DNA from: BM520 sp964594665
GTDB taxonomy: Bacteria; Bacteroidota; Bacteroidia; Bacteroidales; BM520
Assembly (NCBI GenBank): GCA_964594665.1
Contig: CAZQNY010000003.1
Coordinates: 6,753 to 70,752 of the forward strand
Direction of reading: 5' to 3'
Length of the DNA stretch: 64,000 bases
The translations under genes were made by a program, and so were the position numbers. Of this stretch, positions 1 through 7,307 are shown piece by piece; within the stretch, counting starts at the first letter, position 1; every line of letters starts with the position of its first letter. The notes beneath the pieces were generated by a model. The model was not told the DNA's origin, did no database searches, and saw nothing but the letters and a program-made list of their open reading frames with translations.

Positions 1-60
1 TGATTTTTGAAAAATCCATCGTTAATCAATAGAAATAGTGTATTTTTATTTCATAAAGAA

Positions 61-1740
61 ATGATAAATATGGGATTACCGATTGAGATATTTTGTGAAA
101 ATTGTAAAAAACATTTTTCGTTTGATGTTGGCACATCATTGCAACAAATTGAAAAGGAATTATCAACACATCTTGAGTACCCTGCTCTTGGTGCTTTTGT
201 GAATAATTCGTTGAAAGAGTTGACCTACCAGATTTACAAGCCCAAGCATGTGCGATTTATTGATATCCGCGAAGCAGATGGTATGCGGATGATCATTCGT
301 TCGTTGCAGTTTGTGCTGTACAAAGCGGTTCATGATTTATTTCCCAAAATGGATTTTCATGTTGAGAATCCGGTATCAAATGGCATCTATTGTACAATCA
401 GGAGCGGCAGGAAAGTTCTTACCCTGGAAGATATTGCGGCTATTCGTGAGCGAATGCAGGAAATTGTAGCTGCGGATATTCCTTTCCGCCGTGTGGAAAT
501 GGAAACTACTGAGGCTATTAAGGTTTTTGAATCCAATGGATTGGGAGAAAAGACACCTTTACTGAACACCCGCGGTTATTATTATACATCTGTGTACTTT
601 CTGGAAGATACGCCGGATTATTATTACGGCTTTCTGGTGCCTTCAACAGGATATCTGAAGACATTCGACATTGTGCCGTTTTATAATGGTATCTTATTAC
701 GCTTTCCCAGCCGTCATACTCCACAGGAGTTAAAGCCCTTGATAAAGCAGGAAAAGATGCTATCTATTTTTGCTGAGTTTAACCGCTGGCAGAAAATTGT
801 TGGCGTGAATAATATCGGAGAACTTAACGACGCTGTTGTTGACGGTTCTGTCAGTGACCTGATAAAGATTTCAGAAGCGTTACATGAGAAAAAAGTGGCG
901 CAAATTGCCGATATGATAAGGGCAAAACGGAAAAAAATCCGTGTCGTGCTAATCTCAGGGCCTTCCTCGTCGGGGAAGACTACCTTTGCCAAGCGCCTGG
1001 GTATTCAGTTGCGCGTCGCAGGCCTTCATCCGGTGAAGATCTCCATGGATAATTATTTTGTCGACAGGGCGCTTACTCCTCTGGATGAGCATGGTGCGTA
1101 TGATTTCGAATCGCTACAGGCTATTGATGTGGAGCTTTTTAATGAGCATTTGCTGGCCCTTATGGAAGGCCGTGAAGTTGAAATGCCCCGTTTTGATTTC
1201 CAGGAAGGAAAACGATACTATGCCGGTGATAATCTCAGGATAAAGAAAAAGGATATCATTATTGTGGAAGGTATCCATGGCCTTAACCCGGGGCTTACGT
1301 CGCATATTGCCGATGAATCGAAGTTCCGGATATATGTCTCTGCCCTAACAACAATCTCTATCGACGGCCATAACCTTATTCCCACAACCGACAATCGTCT
1401 TGCCCGACGCATTGTGCGCGATCATCTTTTCAGGGGCTACAGCGCTGCTGACACAATTTCGCGCTGGGAGAGTGTGCGCAGGGGTGAAGACAAGAATATT
1501 TTTCCTTTTCAGGAGAATGCTGATGTGATGTTTAACTCGGCATTACTTTACGAGCTTGGCGCTATTAAGCCATTTATCACTCCCGTACTTCAGGCCATAG
1601 CGCCCAATCAGCCGGAGTATGCCGAGGCAAAACGGCTGCTGAAGTTTTTTAGTTATTTCCTGCCTGTGCCTGTAAACGAAATACCCCCCACGTCACTCAT
1701 GAAAGAGTTCCTGGGGGGCAGCAGTTTTGAATATGAGTAA
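61..1740 (+). CDS. Nucleoside (uridine-type) kinase, long form
   Basis: Predicted cytosolic P-loop nucleoside kinase that phosphorylates a nucleoside such as uridine or cytidine in pyrimidine salvage. The C-terminal half carries the uridine-kinase fold: Walker A GPSSSGKT at about residues 300-307, the substrate-region motif SMDNYFVDR about 25 residues later, and EGIHGLNP near residue 402. The first ~280 residues look like the TGS and second-additional domains of threonyl-tRNA synthetase, an arrangement common in Bacteroidota and Firmicutes; at 559 residues it is more than twice the size of Escherichia coli Udk. I chose ATG 61; an in-frame TTG at 7 and another ATG at 70 are possible. Its stop lies six bases from the stop of the converging ferredoxin gene. 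The family is clear, the exact substrate is not. Confidence 0.85.
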   Translation: MINMGLPIEIFCENCKKHFSFDVGTSLQQIEKELSTHLEYPALGAFVNNSLKELTYQIYKPKHVRFIDIREADGMRMIIRSLQFVLYKAVHDLFPKMDFHVENPVSNGIYCTIRSGRKVLTLEDIAAIRERMQEIVAADIPFRRVEMETTEAIKVFESNGLGEKTPLLNTRGYYYTSVYFLEDTPDYYYGFLVPSTGYLKTFDIVPFYNGILLRFPSRHTPQELKPLIKQEKMLSIFAEFNRWQKIVGVNNIGELNDAVVDGSVSDLIKISEALHEKKVAQIADMIRAKRKKIRVVLISGPSSSGKTTFAKRLGIQLRVAGLHPVKISMDNYFVDRALTPLDEHGAYDFESLQAIDVELFNEHLLALMEGREVEMPRFDFQEGKRYYAGDNLRIKKKDIIIVEGIHGLNPGLTSHIADESKFRIYVSALTTISIDGHNLIPTTDNRLARRIVRDHLFRGYSAADTISRWESVRRGEDKNIFPFQENADVMFNSALLYELGAIKPFITPVLQAIAPNQPEYAEAKRLLKFFSYFLPVPVNEIPPTSLMKEFLGGSSFEYE

Positions 1741-1746
1741 CCTGTG

Positions 1747-2652
1747 TCAGAACATCATCCAATTTTCACTGATTTTCTCTCCCTGGATGCCTGTCACAAT
1801 TACTTTCACGGGAATTTTGCGTGTGGCCTGCGCCATGGCACGCTTAATGATCTCCATCAGTCCGCCACAACAGGGCACTTCCATAATCATGGCAGTGATG
1901 GTGTTTACTTCGGCCTCGTCGATAAGGCGCCGTATCTTGTCGGTGTAGCTGTCGAGCCCTGAATCGAGCTTCGGACAGGCTATAGCCAGTGTTTTTCCTT
2001 TGAGGTATTCGCTGTGAAACCCACCAACTGTAAAAGCTGTACAATCGGCAGCAATCAAAAGATCGGACTTTTTGAAATGTGACGACCCCGGATTGATAAG
2101 GTGCATCTGTACCGGCCAGTGCGACAGTGCCGAGGAAAGATCCCCTGTTGATGGTGTTGACTTGTTGGGGTCGATATTCATCTGTGAGAAGTCTTTTGCA
2201 GCCGATCCCGGGCATCCGCCTGTGGCGCAACTATCACCTTGTGCAGCCGGTGCTGTTGGTTTCTCTTCGTCGGCAAGGCGTTGAAGCACCTTGTCCATGT
2301 CAAAACCCAGACTGTCACGGTGTTCGTTGAGGTATTTTACGCCCTCTTTCATATAGCCAAACTCATTATGATCTTTCATGTGTTTGAGATGCGCATAAAT
2401 GGTATTCTCGCCTTTCTCAACCATTCCGGCAATAACTTCCGTTTCGTTGTAGGCTTCGGCATCACGTTCTTCAATCGAAATGGCTCCCAACGGGCAATGG
2501 CCTATACATGCTCCAAGTCCGTCGCACATCAGGTCACTAACCAAACGGGCTTTGCCATCAATGATTTGCAGTGCGCCTTCGTGGCAGTTGGGAATACAGG
2601 CTCCACAGCCATTACATAAATCTTCGTCTATCTTTATTATCTGTCTTTTCAT
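1747..2652 (-). CDS. [4Fe-4S] ferredoxin-like protein (FrdX type)
   Basis: Predicted 301-residue cytosolic electron-transfer protein. The N-terminus holds a ferredoxin domain: a canonical cluster motif CNGCGACIPNC at about residues 13-23, then CDGLGACIGHCP, where the second cysteine of the usual CxxCxxCxxxCP is replaced by leucine, so the second cluster may be absent or differently ligated. The remaining ~230 residues contain scattered cysteines (CATGGC, ADC, ACP, PCC) that could bind another cluster. Proteins of this architecture are often encoded with hydroxylamine reductase (hcp) in anaerobes and controlled by HcpR; no hcp is in the window. ATG 2652 is preferred over an upstream codon at 2679 because a promoter box lies at 2677-2684. 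A Crp/Fnr-type palindrome lies upstream, and a Crp/Fnr gene is 1.8 kb away. Confidence 0.75.
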   Translation of the reverse strand: MKRQIIKIDEDLCNGCGACIPNCHEGALQIIDGKARLVSDLMCDGLGACIGHCPLGAISIEERDAEAYNETEVIAGMVEKGENTIYAHLKHMKDHNEFGYMKEGVKYLNEHRDSLGFDMDKVLQRLADEEKPTAPAAQGDSCATGGCPGSAAKDFSQMNIDPNKSTPSTGDLSSALSHWPVQMHLINPGSSHFKKSDLLIAADCTAFTVGGFHSEYLKGKTLAIACPKLDSGLDSYTDKIRRLIDEAEVNTITAMIMEVPCCGGLMEIIKRAMAQATRKIPVKVIVTGIQGEKISENWMMF

Positions 2653-2676
2653 CGCTGTAACTATTTGTTTCTGCAG

Positions 2677-2684
2677 CAAATATA
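2677..2684 (-). promoter_or_regulatory. Candidate -7 promoter box for the ferredoxin gene
   Basis: On the minus strand these bases read TATATTTG, a match to the Bacteroidota -7 consensus TAnnTTTG. Transcription would start near 2672, giving a leader of about 20 bases. No good TTG -33 box is seen, which fits a promoter that depends on an activator. Confidence 0.5.
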
Positions 2685-2705
2685 TATCGCAGCGAATTGC
2701 TTTTC

Positions 2706-2721
2706 TGTAACGAATGTTACA
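2706..2721. promoter_or_regulatory. Crp/Fnr-type palindrome (HcpR-like operator candidate)
   Basis: Perfect inverted repeat TGTAAC-GAAT-GTTACA. The core GTAAC-N4-GTTAC is, as I recall it, the pattern proposed for HcpR regulators in some anaerobes. Its centre (2713.5) lies about 41 bases upstream of the inferred start of the ferredoxin transcript, the class II activator distance, and about 62 bases upstream of the inferred start of the divergent gene at 2790, the class I distance. The matching regulator candidate is the Crp/Fnr gene at 4467-5141. Confidence 0.6.
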
Positions 2722-2763
2722 ACAGCTGTTTTTCTTTCTGTTTTTTTTAAGAAAAAGATTTAC

Positions 2764-2771
2764 TACATTTG
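2764..2771 (+). promoter_or_regulatory. Candidate -7 promoter box for the secreted-protein gene
   Basis: TACATTTG matches TAnnTTTG. It overlaps the in-frame TTG at 2769, which is an argument for ATG 2790 as the true start. The -33 region is only a T-rich stretch. Confidence 0.45.
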
Positions 2772-2789
2772 AAAAAACTAACCGTAATT

Positions 2790-4412
2790 ATGAAAACTCC
2801 GTTTTTACTCCTTTTAATGTTGGTCTCTACCCTGTTGTTCGGGCAATGGACAACCGACACTGTAAGCAATTCATTAATATCTTCTTATAGCAACGGGGCT
2901 GTGTCCAAGGCTGTTCCCGGGTTCAACGGATCGTGTTATATTTCGTATTACGGAAGTATGTTTGGCGGGTATAATATGAACCTGCAGTATGTTGATTATT
3001 ACGGCCAGAAACAATGGGCAGAGAATGGTATTACGGTAAGTGATCATGGTCAGGATTCGTGGATTGCTGATTATGCTATGAATGTTGATACCAATGATGA
3101 TGCCATTGTATGCTTTGCAGATATTCGCAACGGGGATCCGGATATTTTTGTTTATAAGCATAATGAAGCCGGAGAACCATTGTGGGGCGAAGATGGTATT
3201 TGTCTGTCTAACTCTGCAGAATATGAGTATTCCCCGGCGGCCTGTGTGCTTAACGATAATTCGGTGATCGTGTCGTGGGTAGTAGGAGATGCCATGAAGG
3301 TTCAGAAAATTTCCGTTGACGGAACCCTTGAATGGGGTGTTGAAGGTTTATTGATAACGGAAACGGGAAAAAGTTTTGGCTGGCCTGTGCCCTTACCCGA
3401 CGATGACGGTGGTTTTTATCTTGCATATTTTAAGCAAACAGGATCGTATCCAGCACTTATAAAAATGATTTATGTTCAGCGATTTAATGCTGATGGCACA
3501 ATGGTATGGGATGAAGATGTTCAGGTGTGTGGTAATACCGGGATCTCTTCATGGTCGAAGATGTATGCCAGAAAAGACCATGAAAATGGTGTGCTGATAT
3601 ACTGGAGGGATGACCGCTTTGGTGATCTTATTCCCGATGTTGAAGTGCAACGTGTTAATGCTGCAGGAAATCCGGTATTTATTCCTAATGGTGTAACAGT
3701 ATCTTCTGATGGACTTAATTGCTATTACCCTGCTGCTGCCTCACTGAACGATGGTACTGTAATGGTGTTTTTTACAAAAACGGATGGCTCCCAGAATTAC
3801 CGTGGTATGTATGTCCAGAAGCTGGATCTTTTCGGTGAGCTTATGCTGGGCCCCAACGGGAAAGAGTTGTTCCCTCTTACAAGTGAGTTTAATTATACCA
3901 TTGATATGCAGGCACATGTTGATAATGCCTTTTGTCTTTATTCAGTGTTCCCTCAAGGAATGGCTACCAATGAAAAGTTTTTTATCTATGCTTTGGACGA
4001 GGATGGAAATGATTTGTGGAATGAACCGTTGCCAATTGCTGTGGGTGAATATTCAAAAGTTCATCCCTGGCTTTCACGGGCTTTCGGCGGGCAGTTTGTA
4101 GTGACCTGGGAAAGTGGGGATAATGGTCATGTGTTTGCCCAGAACTTTACTACCTCAGGCGAAACAGGCGTAATTTGGCAGGGGATTAACCGTACAGTGC
4201 AACAGGATGCCTTTCGTATCAGAGAAAACATCATTACCATTGAAAAGGCAGATGTGCTTTCCCTTTCTGTATATGATATGATGGGCAGGGCTTTTCTGAA
4301 CGTTGATAAACCTGCAAAAGGGCAGGAGATAGCTGTGAATAATAAGGGTTTCCTTTTTATTACTTCTACACGCAGAGATGGCTCTCAGCATGTAACGAAA
4401 GTTTATTTTTAG
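2790..4412 (+). CDS. Secreted protein with T9SS-like C-terminal domain
   Basis: Predicted exported or surface protein of 540 residues with no enzyme family that I recognise. It begins with a signal peptide (MKTPFLLLLMLVSTLLFGQ, cleavage after the FGQ). The body is built from repeated aromatic- and glycine-rich beta-strand segments with recurring W-x-E/D-x-G-I/V patterns (WAENGITV, WGEDGICL, WGVEGLLI, WDEDVQVC), which suggests a beta-propeller. The last ~65 residues (LSLSVYDMMG ... GFLFITSTRRDG ... KVYF) resemble a T9SS type A sorting domain, although the usual YPNP motif at its start is missing. It is divergent from the ferredoxin gene and 54 bases upstream of the Crp/Fnr gene on the same strand. 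Confidence 0.7.
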   Translation: MKTPFLLLLMLVSTLLFGQWTTDTVSNSLISSYSNGAVSKAVPGFNGSCYISYYGSMFGGYNMNLQYVDYYGQKQWAENGITVSDHGQDSWIADYAMNVDTNDDAIVCFADIRNGDPDIFVYKHNEAGEPLWGEDGICLSNSAEYEYSPAACVLNDNSVIVSWVVGDAMKVQKISVDGTLEWGVEGLLITETGKSFGWPVPLPDDDGGFYLAYFKQTGSYPALIKMIYVQRFNADGTMVWDEDVQVCGNTGISSWSKMYARKDHENGVLIYWRDDRFGDLIPDVEVQRVNAAGNPVFIPNGVTVSSDGLNCYYPAAASLNDGTVMVFFTKTDGSQNYRGMYVQKLDLFGELMLGPNGKELFPLTSEFNYTIDMQAHVDNAFCLYSVFPQGMATNEKFFIYALDEDGNDLWNEPLPIAVGEYSKVHPWLSRAFGGQFVVTWESGDNGHVFAQNFTTSGETGVIWQGINRTVQQDAFRIRENIITIEKADVLSLSVYDMMGRAFLNVDKPAKGQEIAVNNKGFLFITSTRRDGSQHVTKVYF

Positions 4413-4466
4413 TGTTTTTGAAAACATCTTTGCGCATTACAGGTTTTATTGGTAGAAGTTATTGGC

Positions 4467-5141
4467 ATGAAGTATCTTGAGGTATTGGAAAAGAGCCCGG
4501 TTTTTAAAGGGCTTGGTGGGGAAGAAATAGCTGAGGTGCTGCAAGGTGTCCGCTGGCAGGTGAAAAGTTATGCCAAAGGAAGTACCCTGATGTACCGCGG
4601 TGATGACGTGACAAACCTTATTTTGCTCGTCGAAGGTCGTGTATTTGGAGTGATGATAGATCCTGACGGGAAATACGTGAAAATTGAGGATATTGAAGCA
4701 CCAAAACCGGTCGCCACAGGGTTTATGTACGGGCAAAAGCGGTTTTTCCCGGTTGACGTTGTTGCGGACAGTGATGTAAAGGTGCTGCTGATACCCAGAG
4801 AGGATTTTAACCACCTGATGTCAGGGAATCCGGTTATTCAGGAGAATTTTTTGAATATTATCAGTAACAGGGCACAGTTTTTAACAACAAAAATACGGCT
4901 ATTGTCACGAAAAACCCTTAAAGGAAAGCTGGCACAGATAATTGTAGAACAGGATCCGCATAAATCCGGGACTGTAAACATGCCGATGAGTCAGCAAAAA
5001 GCTGCCGACCTGATTGGTGTTGCACGACCGAGCCTGGCACGAACCTTTAGCGAATTACTGGAGGAAGGTATTGTTGAGGGTGCATGGCGTGAGTTCAAAA
5101 TATTGAAATACAGGGCTCTGGAGTCCTATCTTTTTGATTAA
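4467..5141 (+). CDS. Crp/Fnr family transcriptional regulator (HcpR candidate)
   Basis: Predicted 224-residue DNA-binding regulator. The N-terminal cyclic-nucleotide-binding-like beta-roll covers about residues 10-120. It is followed by a dimerisation helix and a winged helix-turn-helix near residues 165-215, with the recognition region MSQQKAADLIGVARPSLART. There is no Fnr-type N-terminal cysteine cluster. ATG 4467 is preferred over an in-frame TTG at 4449 because the sequence from MKYLEVL onward matches the family start. The palindrome at 2706-2721 and the nearby ferredoxin point to a nitrosative-stress regulator of the HcpR type. That assignment is inferred from context; the Crp/Fnr family call is firm. 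Confidence 0.85.
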   Translation: MKYLEVLEKSPVFKGLGGEEIAEVLQGVRWQVKSYAKGSTLMYRGDDVTNLILLVEGRVFGVMIDPDGKYVKIEDIEAPKPVATGFMYGQKRFFPVDVVADSDVKVLLIPREDFNHLMSGNPVIQENFLNIISNRAQFLTTKIRLLSRKTLKGKLAQIIVEQDPHKSGTVNMPMSQQKAADLIGVARPSLARTFSELLEEGIVEGAWREFKILKYRALESYLFD

Positions 5142-5242
5142 AAGCATAAGAATTAATTATATATTAATGTGATAAATGAATAGCATATTTTTCTATATTC
5201 GCATTTATTTTTAAACCAACAGTATCATTAAATAAAACTACT

Positions 5243-6265
5243 ATGAAACAATTATTTACATTCCTCATTGCCGCGGTTTTTGTTGCTTCTGCAGCCAATG
5301 CACAATCTGTTATTACACACAACATGCATGCGCCGCAAATTGGTGATACCTACACCATTTACTATAGTGATTCTTATGATTATTTCGATCCGGGAACAGG
5401 TGGAGCAAACCAAACCTGGGATCTATCGGGATATGTTACTTCAGAAAGTGATATGGTTCATTTTGTCGATCCGGCAACAACTCCCTGGGGCGGGCAGGCA
5501 ACAAATTCCAACCTGGCGACTCAGGTCGATTTTAAGGATATGGTTGTAATCTACCTGAATGTTACCTCTTCCATGATGAAGAATACCGCTATGGGTACTT
5601 CTGCTGAAGGTATGGAGTTTTTTGGCAATTATGAAGATGAGCAGGAGCTGATGCATTTCCCTTTTGCCTATAATGATAATTTCACGGATACCTACAGCTA
5701 CACTTTCGAGTATTCTATGATGGGTATGACTATTCAGCTTGTTACCAGCGGCACCGATGTAACAACTGCTGATGCCTGGGGAACGGTATCAACACCTTAT
5801 GGCGTTTTTGAGAATGCCCTGCGTGTAAAAACTGTAACTACTGAAACACAGGAAACATGGATGAATGGTGTGCTTCAGGAATCAACAACAGATAATACAA
5901 CGAATTATGAATTTTATCATAGCGATTATAAAGCTCCTTTGGCTTCGCTGTATTACGATGCAGAGTTTCCTGATGAAACAGAGGTTACATTTACTGCCTT
6001 GGCAACAGGCATTTCTGAAATGGAAACTGCTGATGTAAATGTTTACCCAAATCCGGCTTCTGAAATGATTAGTATTGATTTCAGTGCCTTTAAATCCGGC
6101 AGTAATGTTAGCCTGATAAATGCAAAAGGTGCTGAAGTAGCTCGTTTTGTTGCAGGCAATACCGTTGAGCAGATATCTGTATCCGAATTACCTCAGGGTA
6201 TGTATATGATTATGGGTAAAGGTGCAAATAATCAGGCAATTAATACCAAGCTGGTGATTGAATAG
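5243..6265 (+). CDS. Secreted protein with T9SS type A sorting domain
   Basis: Predicted surface or extracellular protein of 340 residues. It starts with a signal peptide (MKQLFTFLIAAVFVASAANA, cleaved before QSV). The middle part is beta-rich and matches no enzyme family I know; similar proteins are simply annotated as T9SS cargo. The C-terminal ~75 residues are a clear type A sorting domain: VNVYPNPAS, a hydrophobic strand, SLINAKGAEV, and the closing LPQGMYMIMGKG ... KLVIE. The T9SS machinery itself is not in this window. A hairpin terminator follows 28 bases after the stop. Confidence 0.8.
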   Translation: MKQLFTFLIAAVFVASAANAQSVITHNMHAPQIGDTYTIYYSDSYDYFDPGTGGANQTWDLSGYVTSESDMVHFVDPATTPWGGQATNSNLATQVDFKDMVVIYLNVTSSMMKNTAMGTSAEGMEFFGNYEDEQELMHFPFAYNDNFTDTYSYTFEYSMMGMTIQLVTSGTDVTTADAWGTVSTPYGVFENALRVKTVTTETQETWMNGVLQESTTDNTTNYEFYHSDYKAPLASLYYDAEFPDETEVTFTALATGISEMETADVNVYPNPASEMISIDFSAFKSGSNVSLINAKGAEVARFVAGNTVEQISVSELPQGMYMIMGKGANNQAINTKLVIE

Positions 6266-6292
6266 CGGTTGCATTCACGAAGATATTCAGCG

Positions 6293-6324
6293 CGGCTTAT
6301 CCTTTGGGTAAGCCGTTTTTTTTT
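6293..6324 (+). terminator. Rho-independent terminator
   Basis: CGGCTTA and TAAGCCG form a perfect 7-bp stem with a nine-base loop, followed by nine T. It lies directly after the T9SS protein gene that ends at 6265, between convergent genes. The T run is only on the plus strand. Confidence 0.85.
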
Positions 6325-6372
6325 GTATTTAGTGCTGAAGAAGTATTTTCTTTGTGATACCGGGGTCGGGTT

Positions 6373-7296
6373 TTAATTCAGATTATCCGGATTGTTCTGA
6401 TTCTGATACATATCAGCAAATTCTTTTGTTAACACTTCTGTTACTTCGCTTTTAAATGCAAACTCATTTCTAATATCGTTGACATACGCTTTGACTTTAA
6501 CTTTGAGCATTACTTTATGTCCGATTTTTTCCTGAAAAAATAATACTGCAATGGGTTTGTTGAGATAGATGTGTTTTGAAACCTGCGCTGTCTCCATGGC
6601 AAAATTTCTAACCCTGTTTATGTCACATGACAGCGGCAGGTAAATTTCAGTAACAACCTGGCAATTCTCTTCTCCGGAGTTGGCATTGGATACCGGCATA
6701 TTCATGACGTCAGAATTTGGAACACTCACAAGATTATCATCGCTTGTTACCAGACGTGTGGAGCGTAATCCAACACCAACTATTTCGCCGTAGTAATTCC
6801 CGATTTGTACCTTATCTCCAATCTGAAAAGGCTTGTCGAATATGATAATTATGCCACCAAAAATATTCTTTAGCAGATCCTGGGATGCAAAACCTACTGC
6901 CACACCAATCGATGCAGAAAAAGCAAGGACAGATGCCATAGGAGGCCTGAAAACTGCAACAAGAATGAATGTTAATGCACCCGTCCAGATAATTACTCTT
7001 GCCAGTGGTATCAATCCCTTGATTGTTAAACGATGCTTTGTGTTCCTCTCTGCCCACACTCCCATCATTAAAGATAAAACACGGAGAAAAATATAGGTGG
7101 AAATAATAATCAAAATGGAAAAAATGATTTTTGAGGCATTGAAATAACTGGAAATATTCCTGGTTTCCTTGTTTAGCTCACCTATGATATTGTCTCCTGA
7201 AACTGCAGTACTGTCGGCAACCTGACTGAATAGAGATACTGACGAAACTAAAATCAACAGTATTAATGGTAGGATATATTTAATGTTTTTTTTCAT
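6373..7296 (-). CDS. Small-conductance mechanosensitive channel (MscS family)
   Basis: Predicted inner-membrane channel of 307 residues that opens under membrane tension. A signal-like hydrophobic N-terminus ending near SLFSQ is followed by membrane segments at about residues 55-78 and 97-118. The pore-lining TM3 region (about 120-150) contains the glycine/alanine-rich FSASIGVAVGFASQDLLKN, which is the MscS signature. The beta domain IGDKVQIGNYYGEIVGVGLR then leads to a C-terminal alpha/beta domain ending near residue 295. The start lies 11 bases after the stop of the large P-loop NTPase on the same strand, so the two are probably co-transcribed. That pairing may mean the channel has a gated or effector role instead of simple osmotic release, but this is inference. 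Confidence 0.88.
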   Translation of the reverse strand: MKKNIKYILPLILLILVSSVSLFSQVADSTAVSGDNIIGELNKETRNISSYFNASKIIFSILIIISTYIFLRVLSLMMGVWAERNTKHRLTIKGLIPLARVIIWTGALTFILVAVFRPPMASVLAFSASIGVAVGFASQDLLKNIFGGIIIIFDKPFQIGDKVQIGNYYGEIVGVGLRSTRLVTSDDNLVSVPNSDVMNMPVSNANSGEENCQVVTEIYLPLSCDINRVRNFAMETAQVSKHIYLNKPIAVLFFQEKIGHKVMLKVKVKAYVNDIRNEFAFKSEVTEVLTKEFADMYQNQNNPDNLN

Positions 7297-7307
7297 CTTT
7301 TCCCGGA

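Noticed and set aside
6812..7057. Minus-strand frame inside the mscS gene
   Set aside because: It is a shifted frame of a clearly conserved channel gene.
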